From: Streptomyces otsuchiensis | GTDB lineage: Bacteria; Actinomycetota; Actinomycetes; Streptomycetales; Streptomycetaceae | NCBI RefSeq assembly: GCF_004305975.1 | Contig: NZ_BHZI01000023.1 | Location: 1-32,180 of the forward strand | DNA length: 32,180 bases | Direction: 5' to 3' | Shown: one piece after another, positions 15,984 to 23,009 of the stretch | Layout of the letters: each line of letters opens with the position of its first letter | Position numbering within the stretch: position 1 is the first letter of the stretch | Notes under the pieces: generated by a model | What the model was told of the DNA's origin: nothing | Databases searched by the model: none | The model's input: only the letters and a program-made list of their open reading frames with translations | Translations under genes and position numbers: made by a program

Positions 15984-16910
15984 TCAGGCGGTGGCCGGCA
16001 CCGGGATCAGGGTCACGGTGCTGTGGAAGATCTCCTGGTCGTCCTGGCGGGCGCTGACCCGGACCGTTCCGGATTCCGGGGAGCCCTCCACCTCCAGCCA
16101 GCAGGGCGCGTCCAGTTCGGCGTAGCGGACGAAGGCGGAGTCCATGCCGACCACGGCGGTCGGTGCGGGGTGGGCCGCCGCGAGCGCGGCCTGGCGGGCG
16201 CCCTCCAGCAGCAGCATGCCGGGCACATGGTCGACGAGGTGGTCGAAGAGGACCGGGTGGGCGGGGTCGACCCGCAACTGCCAGCGGCCGGGCTGGTCGG
16301 TGGCGGCGAGCACCACGTCCTCGAAGCGGTCCCGGCCGAACCGCGACCGGCCTGCCGGAGGGGGCAGCGGCACGGCCTGCGCGGTGGCGTCGGCGGCGTC
16401 GGCGTAGCGGCCCCGCAGCCGGTTGTAGACGGTGCGGTCCTGGATGGTGAAGCGGGTGCGGGCGGCGGCCAGCGGCCGGCCGTCGCGCTCCACGTCGACG
16501 TGGAGGGATATCGCCGACGCCCGGTCCCGCCGGTACTTGACGTCCTCGCAGGTGATGTGGAGTTCGAGCCCGGCCGGGGAACCGTCGGCGAGGGCGGCGC
16601 CCGGGTCCATCACCCAGTCGAAGTCCTTCCACAGCAGCTGGTGGCCCTCCGGTACCCGGTAGGCGGCGTGGGAGAGCAGGGGCAGGGTCTGGCGGACGGT
16701 CTCGCTGAGCAGCAGCGGGTCGTGCAGGCCGAGCCGGCTGACGTAGAAGGGGTGCGCGGCGGGCCACTCCGCCGTCACGGTGAAGCGGTCGGGCGCGGTC
16801 CGCCACCAGGTGCGCAGCAGCACTTCGTCACGGTTTGTCTTGTGGGTGCTAACGGGTGAAACCCTCTCAAAAAGGGTACCGGCGTCGCGCTGAGCGGGCT
16901 GGACGGGCAT
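15984..16910 (-). CDS. gamma-butyrolactone biosynthesis protein, AfsA/ScbA family
   Basis: The key enzyme of GBL autoregulator synthesis. AfsA joins a beta-ketoacyl group to dihydroxyacetone phosphate. Two AfsA hotdog repeats are visible. The first has STHKTNRDEVLL and the second has LFDHLVDHVPGMLLLEGARQ, both hallmark sequences of the family. The protein is 308 residues, as usual. The ATG at 16910 has AAGGGG 7 nt upstream; an in-frame start further up (16952) has no better signal. It is divergent from a GBL-receptor-type TetR gene, exactly as in scbA/scbR, and the shared 140-bp gap carries an AT-rich promoter/operator. It probably makes the signal that releases the receptor. Confidence 0.93.
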   Translation of the reverse strand: MPVQPAQRDAGTLFERVSPVSTHKTNRDEVLLRTWWRTAPDRFTVTAEWPAAHPFYVSRLGLHDPLLLSETVRQTLPLLSHAAYRVPEGHQLLWKDFDWVMDPGAALADGSPAGLELHITCEDVKYRRDRASAISLHVDVERDGRPLAAARTRFTIQDRTVYNRLRGRYADAADATAQAVPLPPPAGRSRFGRDRFEDVVLAATDQPGRWQLRVDPAHPVLFDHLVDHVPGMLLLEGARQAALAAAHPAPTAVVGMDSAFVRYAELDAPCWLEVEGSPESGTVRVSARQDDQEIFHSTVTLIPVPATA

Positions 16911-16999
16911 GGTGATTCCCCTTGATGCGGTGGCTCTCGAATGGGCACGCACAGGTGGAGCGAAGCGCTCGCGATGTTCGCGGTGGCGCCGATGCGAAT

Positions 17000-17029
17000 A
17001 ACATAGAGGTCATTCTCTTTCTTTGTCTA
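17000..17029 (-). promoter_or_regulatory. afsA promoter with ARE-like operator
   Basis: On the minus strand TAGACA (17029-17024), 18 nt, TATGTT (17005-17000) is a good promoter for the afsA gene. Between the hexamers lies ACATAGAG-N6-CTCTTTCT (17001-17022 on the plus strand), a 22-bp pseudo-palindrome with 6 of 8 paired positions, similar in size to GBL-receptor sites (AREs). The words ACAAAGAAA and CTCTAT (minus strand) recur at 29304-29334. Confidence 0.55.
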
Positions 17030-17050
17030 CGGGTGCAAGGGAGCTCGCCG

Positions 17051-17806
17051 ATGGCACGGCAACGGCAGGAGCGCGCGGAACGGACGAGGGCCGCGCTCAT
17101 CACAGCGGCCGCGGAGCTCTTCGACCAGGGCGGATACCACGGCGTGGGGCTTAACGCGATCCTCCAGCGGGCCGGGCTGACCACCGGCGCGATGTACTTC
17201 CATTTCAAGTCAAAGGAGGAGCTGGCCCGCGCGGTCATCGTCAACCAGGCCGACGAACTGCAGTGGACCAGGGAGAAGCAGGGCCTCCAGCAGCTCATCG
17301 ACGTCTGCCAGTACCTGGCGGCCCAGATGCGCTCCGACGTGTTGTTCCGGGCGGGCGTCCGGCTCGCCGTCGAGCAGAACGAGGCCAACCTGCTCGACTA
17401 CTCGATCTACGACTGGTGGGCCCAGCAGTTCCACGTGCACCTCGTCGAGGCCCGTGAGCTGGGACAACTGCGTCCGGAGGTGAACGAGACCGCGTTCGCC
17501 CAGGTCATGGTCGCCTCCTTCACCGGGACGCAGATCATGTCGCGGCTCGCCGACAGCTGGTCCGGTCTGCCCGAGCGCATAGAGGCGATGCTTCGCTGTC
17601 TGCTTCCCGCCCTCGCCCCGCCCGGGGTCCTCGCCACCCTGGAGCTGTCGGGGAAGCCCCTCGACGAGGTGGCGCCTCGGGGCGACGCCGCAGGTGAGAG
17701 CGCCGGGGCCGGACCCGACCCGGGCGAGGACGCCGGACGCACACCGAGTGAAGACGCCGGACACACCCCGGGCGGCGACACCGACGGCGACGGAGCGGGC
17801 CGATGA
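17051..17806 (+). CDS. TetR-family gamma-butyrolactone receptor
   Basis: A DNA-binding repressor expected to be released by the GBL made by its divergent neighbour. The N-terminal HTH (LNAILQRAGLTTGAMYFHFK) and the following KEELA match ScbR/ArpA-type receptors; the ligand domain keeps RAGVRLAVEQ. The ATG at 17051 has AAGGGAG 7 nt upstream. The protein is 251 residues, longer than the usual 215-235, because of a low-complexity acidic tail (from about residue 212) that includes a 24-bp in-frame duplication at 17726-17773 (EDAGRTPS / EDAGHTPG). The stop overlaps the next ATG (17803), so it is coupled to the epimerase-like gene. It probably binds the ARE-like sites at 17000-17029 and 29304-29334. 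Confidence 0.9.
   Translation: MARQRQERAERTRAALITAAAELFDQGGYHGVGLNAILQRAGLTTGAMYFHFKSKEELARAVIVNQADELQWTREKQGLQQLIDVCQYLAAQMRSDVLFRAGVRLAVEQNEANLLDYSIYDWWAQQFHVHLVEARELGQLRPEVNETAFAQVMVASFTGTQIMSRLADSWSGLPERIEAMLRCLLPALAPPGVLATLELSGKPLDEVAPRGDAAGESAGAGPDPGEDAGRTPSEDAGHTPGGDTDGDGAGR
17726..17773 (+). repeat. 24-bp in-frame tandem duplication in the TetR tail
   Basis: Two adjacent 24-bp copies (17726-17749 and 17750-17773) encode EDAGRTPS and EDAGHTPG in the C-terminal tail of the receptor-type regulator, outside the conserved fold. Confidence 0.75.
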
Positions 17807-18756
17807 GACCGCTCCGCGTGGTGCTGACCGGCCCCACCGGCTTCGTCGGCCGGGCGGTGCTCGGCCGGCTGCTGGACCAGCGGGACTCCGGCCGGGTGGC
17901 GGAGGTACGGGCCGTGACCCGCCGCGTTCCGGCCGACCGGCCCCCGGCGGCGGGCGTCGAGTGGTGGCCGGCGGACCTGTCCGACGCCGGGCAACTGGCC
18001 GGTGCAGCCGACGGCGCCGACGTCGTGATCCACCTCGCCTGCCGGGTCGACGGCTCGCCCGCCGACTGCGAGCGGACCAACGTCGACGGCACCCGGGCGC
18101 TGATCGCCGAGGCCCGGCGCGGCGGCGTGCGGCGCGTCGTCCAGCTGTCCACCGCCGCGGTGTACGGGCCCGGCCCGCACCGGGGCATACCCGTCGACGG
18201 AGTCGTGGCGGCGCCGGTGTCGGCGGCCAGCCGCACCCGGCTGGCCGCCGAGGGGATCGCCCGGGAGGCGGGCGCGACCGTGCTGCGGCCCGGACTCGTC
18301 CTGGGCGTGGGCGACCGCTGGGTGGTCCCCGCCCTCGCCGAGCTGCGGCGCCGGGTCCCCTCCGGCTGGGACGGCGGACGCGGCCTGCTCTCCGCTGTCG
18401 CGGTGGAGGACCTCGCCGCGCTCGTCACCACCCTGGCCACCGGGCCGGAACAGCCGCCCGAGGGCGTCCACCACGCCAGCCACCCGGAGCCGGTGCGCGC
18501 CGGCGACCTGCTGGCCGCGCTCGTCGAGCTGGACATCCTGCCCGCCGTCGACGGCGACCTGCCCTGGGAACGCTGCCTGGAACAGCTCCGCCGCACCGAA
18601 GGCCGCATCAGCGAGCGCCAGTTCGCCCTGCTGGCACGAGACCACTGGTACGAGAGCACGGCGATCTGGCGCCGTGCCGGATGCGCCCCCGGGCCCGGAC
18701 CGTTGCACCGGCTCGCCGCGGCGGCGCCCTGGTACCGGCGCGAGCTGCGCGGCTGA
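17803..18756 (+). CDS. NAD-dependent epimerase/dehydratase-like protein (active-site residues altered)
   Basis: An extended SDR with a Rossmann nucleotide site TGPTGFVG (residues 9-16) and the STAAVYG strand (residues 116-122). Genes of this family are often found beside afsA/receptor pairs, and a role in trimming or reducing the GBL is plausible. The catalytic YxxxK is not preserved: the aligned stretch reads ASRTRLAAE, with Ala142 in place of Tyr and Arg146 in place of Lys. It may have a changed mechanism, be a binding protein, or use other residues. It is 317 residues and is coupled to the TetR gene by a 4-nt overlap. The next gene starts 245 bp later. Confidence 0.8.
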   Translation: MRPLRVVLTGPTGFVGRAVLGRLLDQRDSGRVAEVRAVTRRVPADRPPAAGVEWWPADLSDAGQLAGAADGADVVIHLACRVDGSPADCERTNVDGTRALIAEARRGGVRRVVQLSTAAVYGPGPHRGIPVDGVVAAPVSAASRTRLAAEGIAREAGATVLRPGLVLGVGDRWVVPALAELRRRVPSGWDGGRGLLSAVAVEDLAALVTTLATGPEQPPEGVHHASHPEPVRAGDLLAALVELDILPAVDGDLPWERCLEQLRRTEGRISERQFALLARDHWYESTAIWRRAGCAPGPGPLHRLAAAAPWYRRELRG

Positions 18757-19001
18757 CCGGCACGGAACCGGAGTGACGAGGGAGAACCCGACTTGCCAAA
18801 GCGAGCGCGGAGTACGGCGCGAAGCGGGTTCCGGGCGAGGGGCGGCGGTACGTTCCCGGTGCAGGGTCGCCAGGGTCGCGGCCTCCGTCGTCCGCGTGAA
18901 GCGGATGACGGGGGCTCCGGCGCGACCCGTCCGGGTACCCGTGGCGTCCGCCGTCCGGTGCCGTGGAGCCAGTTCCCCCGACGGATGCCGAGGTCGAGCC
19001 C

Positions 19002-19664
19002 ATGGCGAAGCAGGTGCGAGCCGAACGCACCCGGCAGGCGCTGATCGCCGCCGCTGCCGAGGAGTTCGACCGGCGTGGCTACGCCGGCACCTCGCTGTCA
19101 GCCGTGCACCGCGGCTGCGGGGTGACGATGGGAGCACTCACCTTCCACTTCCCCACCAAGGCGGATCTGGCCGCGGCGGTCGCCGAGGAGGCCGAGACCG
19201 CGACCCGCGAGGCGCTCGCCGGAGTCCCGCCCGACAGCACCCTGCCGCCACTCGCCGCCTTCACCCTCGCCGTGGTCCGGCTGCTGGAGGAGGCCCCCGT
19301 CCGCGCGACGGCCCGGCTCGTCCAGGAACGGGCCGTGTCCCCGGGCTGGCGCGCCATCTGCCGGACCGCGCTGAGCGACCTCGCGGAACAGGCCGAGGGG
19401 CTTCCCGCCTGCGGCCCCGGCCCGCAGGAGTGGGAGCTGCTGGCCGTCTACCTGACGGCGGGCGCCGAGGCGGCCCTGCGCGCCGGGCACACCCCCGGCG
19501 AGGTGCGGGCCCAGCTGCGGCGGCTCTGGTCGCTGGCGCTGGACGGCCGCAGGGAGCCCGGTGCCGCCATGGGTGGGACCCGTCCGCGCGCGGCGTCGAC
19601 TCCGGCGGCGGGCGGCTGCCCGACCATGACCGTGAGCACATCTCAGAAAGGGGACTCCCCATGA
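19002..19664 (+). CDS. second TetR-family regulator, GBL-receptor-like (possible pseudo-receptor)
   Basis: The N-terminus MAKQVRAERTRQ and the HTH (LSAVHRGCGVTMGALTFHFP) closely resemble ScbR-type receptors, but the ligand domain is diverged. Clusters often carry such a second homologue (ScbR2-like) that binds antibiotics or other cues instead of the GBL. The ATG at 19002 is chosen because it begins the family sequence; a GTG at 18963 is in frame. The C-terminus ends in a low-complexity tail (GGTRPRAASTPAAGG). The stop overlaps the ATG of the reductase (19661). The protein is 220 residues. The 245-bp gap upstream shows no confident promoter. Confidence 0.82.
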   Translation: MAKQVRAERTRQALIAAAAEEFDRRGYAGTSLSAVHRGCGVTMGALTFHFPTKADLAAAVAEEAETATREALAGVPPDSTLPPLAAFTLAVVRLLEEAPVRATARLVQERAVSPGWRAICRTALSDLAEQAEGLPACGPGPQEWELLAVYLTAGAEAALRAGHTPGEVRAQLRRLWSLALDGRREPGAAMGGTRPRAASTPAAGGCPTMTVSTSQKGDSP

Positions 19665-20422
19665 CACGACGCTGCGCCCTCATCACCGGTGCGTCCCGGG
19701 GCATCGGGGCCGCCATCGCGGTGGAACTCGCCCGCACGGGGCACCGGGTGGCCGTGCACTGCCGAGCCGACACCGACGCCGCGAAGGCCGTGATCGACTC
19801 CCTGCCCGGCGACGGCCACCTCCTGGTCACCGGCGACATCGGCGCGCCGGAGGAGGCACGGAGAATCGTCGACACCGCCGTGGCCGGACTCGGCACCATC
19901 GACGTACTGGTCAACAACGCCGGTGTGCACGCCGGGCAGCCCGTCGCCACCACCTCCTACGAGCAGTGGCAGGCCGACTGGCGGCGGCTGCTCGCCGTCA
20001 ACCTGCTCGGGCCCGCCGACCTGATCTGGTGCGTGGTCGACCACCTGCGCGGCCGCCCGCAGGGCCCGCGCGGCGCCCGCATCGTCAACGTCGGCTCGCG
20101 CGGCGTCTACCGGGGTGAACCCGACGCCCCCGCCTACGGAGCGGCGAAGGCCGGGCTCCACTCCCTGACCCAGTCCCTCGCCCAGTCCCTGGGCCCGCTG
20201 GGCGTCGCCGTCTCCGCCGTGGCACCGGGGTTCGTCCGCACCGACCTCACCGAGCCGATGCTCGCCGGGGACGCCGAGGAACGGGTACGCGCGCAGAGCC
20301 CGCTGGGCCGCATCGCCGTCCCGCACGATGTCGCGGCGGCCGTCGCCTGGCTGAGCGGCGCCGACGCCGAGTGGTGCAGCGGCGCCGTGCTCGACGTCAA
20401 CGGCGCGTCCCACCTGCGCTGA
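19661..20422 (+). CDS. SDR-family oxidoreductase, FabG-like
   Basis: A classical 253-residue short-chain reductase. It has TGASRGIG (NADPH site), VLVNNAGVHAG, the Ser in VNVGSRG and the active-site YGAAK, all intact. VAPGFVRTDL and the C-terminal SGAVLDVNGA are also typical. It could reduce the C6 ketone in GBL synthesis, as BarS1/ScbB-type reductases do, or act on the cluster product; sequence alone does not decide. It is coupled to the second TetR gene by a 4-nt overlap, with its ribosome-binding site (AGAAAGGGG) inside that gene. The next gene follows after 107 bp. Confidence 0.9.
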   Translation: MTRRCALITGASRGIGAAIAVELARTGHRVAVHCRADTDAAKAVIDSLPGDGHLLVTGDIGAPEEARRIVDTAVAGLGTIDVLVNNAGVHAGQPVATTSYEQWQADWRRLLAVNLLGPADLIWCVVDHLRGRPQGPRGARIVNVGSRGVYRGEPDAPAYGAAKAGLHSLTQSLAQSLGPLGVAVSAVAPGFVRTDLTEPMLAGDAEERVRAQSPLGRIAVPHDVAAAVAWLSGADAEWCSGAVLDVNGASHLR

Positions 20423-20529
20423 CCGCGCCCGGCCGCGGCGCCACAGCCACCGTGCCACTGCCGCAGCGCCACTGCCGTCAGGGCAGCGCCGGGCCCGGCG
20501 GCCGACCGATCACGAGAGACGGAGCGACC

Positions 20530-21384
20530 ATGCGCGCAGCACTTCTGCAGACAGCCGTACGTCCGGAAGAGGGCGTCGACGAACGGCGGGAGAGGGTCTC
20601 CGCCCTCGTCCGCGCCCAGCACGCCGCCGACCTGGTGGTCCTGCCCGAACTCTGGACGGTCGGCGCGTTCAGCTTCGACGCCTTCCACGCGCACGCCGAG
20701 TCGCTGGACGGGGCGACGTGCCGGGCCATGGGCGAGGCCGCGGCCCACGCACGGGTGTGGCTGCACGCGGGCTCGATCGTCGAGCGGTCGGTGGAGGGGC
20801 AGTTGTACAACACCTCCCTGCTGTTCGCCCCCGACGGCCGGCTGCACCGGACGTACCGGAAGATCCACCGCTTCGGCTTCGACCGGGGCGAGGCGGCGCT
20901 GCTGAGCCGCGGGGAGGAGACCGTCACGGCGGGACTCACGGCTGTACCCACGGCGGGCGGCACGGCTGGCGTCACGGCCGGTCTCACGGAGGGCGTCACG
21001 GCGGACGTCACGGTGGGACTCGCCACCTGTTACGACCTGCGCTTCCCCGAGCAGTTCCGTCAGCTGGTGGACGGCGGCGCCGAGTTGCTGCTGGTCTCCG
21101 CCGGCTGGCCGGCCGCCCGCCGCGGGCACTGGTCGCTGCTGGCGCGGGCGCGGGCGCTGGAGTCCCAGGCGTACGTCCTTGCATGCTCGACCGCCGGCAG
21201 CCACGCCGGGGTGGCGCAGGCCGGTCACAGCGTGGTGGTGGACCCCTGGGGCGAGGTGGTGGCCGAGGCCGGCCCGGACGAGGAGACGCTCGTCGCCGAC
21301 CTCGACCTCTCGCTCGTCGCCGCGACGCGGGCGGACTTCCCCGCGCTCCGGGATCGGGTTCTCGGTGTCCCGGCGCCCGGCTGA
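20530..21384 (+). CDS. carbon-nitrogen hydrolase (nitrilase superfamily)
   Basis: A cytoplasmic amidase-type enzyme with the full catalytic set: Glu40 in LPELW, Lys111 in YRKIHRF and Cys167 in ATCYDLRFPE. It would hydrolyse an amide or carbamoyl bond; omega-amidase-like enzymes are the closest in wording. The ATG at 20530 has GGAG 5 nt upstream, giving 284 residues. Residues about 131-160 form a Thr/Gly/Val/Ala-rich run (TAGLTAVPTAGGTAGVTAG) built of short repeats (20920-21012), placed just before the strand leading to the catalytic Cys, where the family has only a short loop. A strong terminator follows 63 bp later, so this ends the operon that begins at 19002. Confidence 0.88.
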   Translation: MRAALLQTAVRPEEGVDERRERVSALVRAQHAADLVVLPELWTVGAFSFDAFHAHAESLDGATCRAMGEAAAHARVWLHAGSIVERSVEGQLYNTSLLFAPDGRLHRTYRKIHRFGFDRGEAALLSRGEETVTAGLTAVPTAGGTAGVTAGLTEGVTADVTVGLATCYDLRFPEQFRQLVDGGAELLLVSAGWPAARRGHWSLLARARALESQAYVLACSTAGSHAGVAQAGHSVVVDPWGEVVAEAGPDEETLVADLDLSLVAATRADFPALRDRVLGVPAPG

Positions 21385-21447
21385 GCGATCCGGTGCACCC
21401 AGCCTCCCCACAGGGGCGACGCCGGGTGCACCGCCCGCCGCGACCGA

Positions 21448-21482
21448 GGAAGGTGCCGTCCGCCGTGCGGACGGCACCTTCC
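21448..21482. terminator. perfect 16-bp hairpin terminator
   Basis: GGAAGGTGCCGTCCGC (21448-21463), loop CGT, then GCGGACGGCACCTTCC (21467-21482). It is a perfect inverted repeat 63 bp after the C-N hydrolase stop, with no T-run. It can work in both directions and separates the GBL operon from the next unit. Confidence 0.8.
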
Positions 21483-21658
21483 GTCGTGTCCCGGGGTCCG
21501 GCCGCACGCCTGACGCTCTTCGAACTGCCTCTGCGGCTCCCGTTGTTGGTGCTCTCCGCGCCGGTGGGGCGGCTCCCGCGCGACGGCGCCCAACTATTTT
21601 CCGGCACCCCCTTGCGGTCGGCTCCGCGACCGTGTCACACTCTTTCTCGACGGAGTAT

Positions 21659-21716
21659 GCCTTCTTCCAGAAGGCGCGGGCCGTCGTCGCGTCGCCCACC
21701 ATGGCGGCGCTTTTTT
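21659..21716 (+). ncRNA. structured leader or small RNA ending in an intrinsic terminator
   Basis: Hairpin 1: GCCTTCT (21659-21665), loop TCC, AGAAGGC (21669-21675). Hairpin 2: GCGTCGCC (21689-21696), 6-nt loop, GGCGGCGC (21703-21710), one G-U pair, followed at once by six T (21711-21716). The second is a textbook Rho-independent terminator, rare in this GC content, and lies 125 bp upstream of the gene at 21842 and 230 bp after another strong terminator. It therefore ends a separate short transcript: an attenuator leader or a small RNA. The rest of the 457-bp gap (21385-21841) shows no confident promoter; a weak TTGCGG lies at 21612. Confidence 0.6.
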
Positions 21717-21841
21717 CATGCCCCGCACCACGCGGACGCTGCGGCCGCCCGGCCTTCGCGGCGTACGGTCCGCGTGAACTCCCGCCCGTGTCACCACGTA
21801 TCCCGCATCCGAAGGCGGGTCCTCCCCAAGATGAGGCGACC

Positions 21842-22519
21842 ATGGCTGACCCGACACCTTCCGGCCCGGTACCGTGCGCCGCACAGCGCTGCCAACGGGC
21901 CGGCCGCTCCGGCGACCTGCGCCGCAGGCCGGCCGCACCCGGCTTCCGGCTCTGCGGCTCCTGCCGCCGCACCCTCGCCGCCGACCTGGCCGCGCTGCCC
22001 GAGCTCCACCGGGACAGCGAGGAACAGTCCGTCCTACCCGCCCGGAACGCGGCCGCCGTGCGGGTCACCGGTCACCTCCCGGCGGCGCCCGCGGGCGAGG
22101 TGGGGGTCGAGGTCCGGCACGACGCCGCCGTGCGGCTGGTGTTCTGGAGCCGGCTGGTGCTGGACGAGCAGACGTCCGAGCCGGCACCGCCCGGTCGCGC
22201 CGTGCCGGAGCTGGCCGAATTCCTGGCCCGGCACGTGGACTTCCTCGCCGCCCACCCGGCGGCGGGCCCGGCGGCCGACGAGATCGCCGACGTGGCGGGT
22301 GCCCTGCGCCGCCTCGTCGCCCCGCCGAGAGCGCCGCTCGTGCCACTGGGGCGCTGCGTCGAACCCGGCTGCGGCGCCGAGGTGTTGCTCCCCGGCCGCG
22401 GCGGGGACGACCTCGTCCTGCGCGGGCCGAAGTGCCGCGCCGGGCACGTACTGACACCGCGCCAATGGCTGTTGCTGAAGCGGGGATCCCCCACCACCGG
22501 GACCGAGGAGTCTTCATGA
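21842..22519 (+). CDS. Cys-motif conserved actinomycete protein, possible regulator
   Basis: A 225-residue protein with two Cys clusters that look like zinc-binding knuckles: CAAQRCQR followed by LCGSCRRTL at the N-terminus, and GRCVEPGCG followed by PKCRAGHVLTPRQW at the C-terminus. The N-terminal segment LAALPELHRDSE is a pattern common in Streptomyces proteins that sit beside a small HTH gene in antibiotic clusters. I recall ovmZ/ovmW in the oviedomycin cluster as such a pair, but cannot confirm the match here. The start has GAGG 5 nt upstream. The stop overlaps the next ATG (22516). A structured leader with a terminator lies upstream. The function is not known; a DNA- or partner-binding role is inference. 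Confidence 0.65.
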   Translation: MADPTPSGPVPCAAQRCQRAGRSGDLRRRPAAPGFRLCGSCRRTLAADLAALPELHRDSEEQSVLPARNAAAVRVTGHLPAAPAGEVGVEVRHDAAVRLVFWSRLVLDEQTSEPAPPGRAVPELAEFLARHVDFLAAHPAAGPAADEIADVAGALRRLVAPPRAPLVPLGRCVEPGCGAEVLLPGRGGDDLVLRGPKCRAGHVLTPRQWLLLKRGSPTTGTEESS

Positions 22520-22791
22520 ACGAGACCGAGGCCGAGACCGAGACCACGGCCGAGACCGGGACAGACACCTTCACCAGGGCCGGCGCCGCACGGAAGACAC
22601 GCGTCCCCACCTCGCTCGCGGCGCTGGCCCTCGGCGTCCGCGAGAGCACGATCCGCCAGTGGGCCCGTCGCGGCAAGATCACCCGCTACGGCACCCGGCG
22701 CCAGGCGCTGTACGACCTGGACGAACTGACCGCGCTGGCCGTCGGCACGACCGGCACGGACCCCGCCGCACCCGGTCCGCGCACGTCCTGA
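22516..22791 (+). CDS. small helix-turn-helix DNA-binding protein
   Basis: A 91-residue protein with a MerR/excisionase-type HTH: LAALALGVRESTIRQWARRG, then KITRYGTRRQALYDLDEL, which reads like the wing that positions a recognition helix. The first 25 residues are a Glu/Thr-rich low-complexity run (TEAETETTAETGTDT) made of 6- and 12-bp in-frame repeats. The start has GAGGAG 5 nt upstream and overlaps the stop of the Cys-motif gene, so the two are made together and probably work as a pair. Role inferred: local transcription control of the cluster. Confidence 0.7.
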   Translation: MNETEAETETTAETGTDTFTRAGAARKTRVPTSLAALALGVRESTIRQWARRGKITRYGTRRQALYDLDELTALAVGTTGTDPAAPGPRTS

Positions 22792-23009
22792 ACCTCGCCG
22801 CGCCCGGTCCGCGCACGCGCTGAGCCCTCGCGGCTCGCGAGCCCCGGCCCACCCGGCCGCCGTCGCAGTCGCCGACGCGCCGACGCGCCGGCATCCGCCA
22901 CACACCCGCACCGCTTTCCTTCCCCCCCAACCGCCCGGCCGCCGCCGGGTGGTGCCGACCCATGCCCTGATTCAGCCGGGCCGGCCCGTCCGCACCGAGG
23001 AGAGAACGC

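Noticed and set aside
16828-16850. ACAAACCG, an ARE half-site word, inside the afsA gene
   Set aside because: It encodes the conserved Lys-Thr-Asn-Arg of the AfsA family and has no matching second half.
18757-19001. Minus-strand coding-like stretch in the gap before the second TetR (for example VIRFTRTTEAATLATLHRE)
   Set aside because: Third positions are GC-rich for about 20 codons, but there is no start codon, no ribosome-binding site and no recognised family. It may be a remnant.
21594-21719. Minus-strand peptide frames across the leader region
   Set aside because: They have no ribosome-binding site and run over both hairpins of the leader; the terminator structure explains the sequence better.
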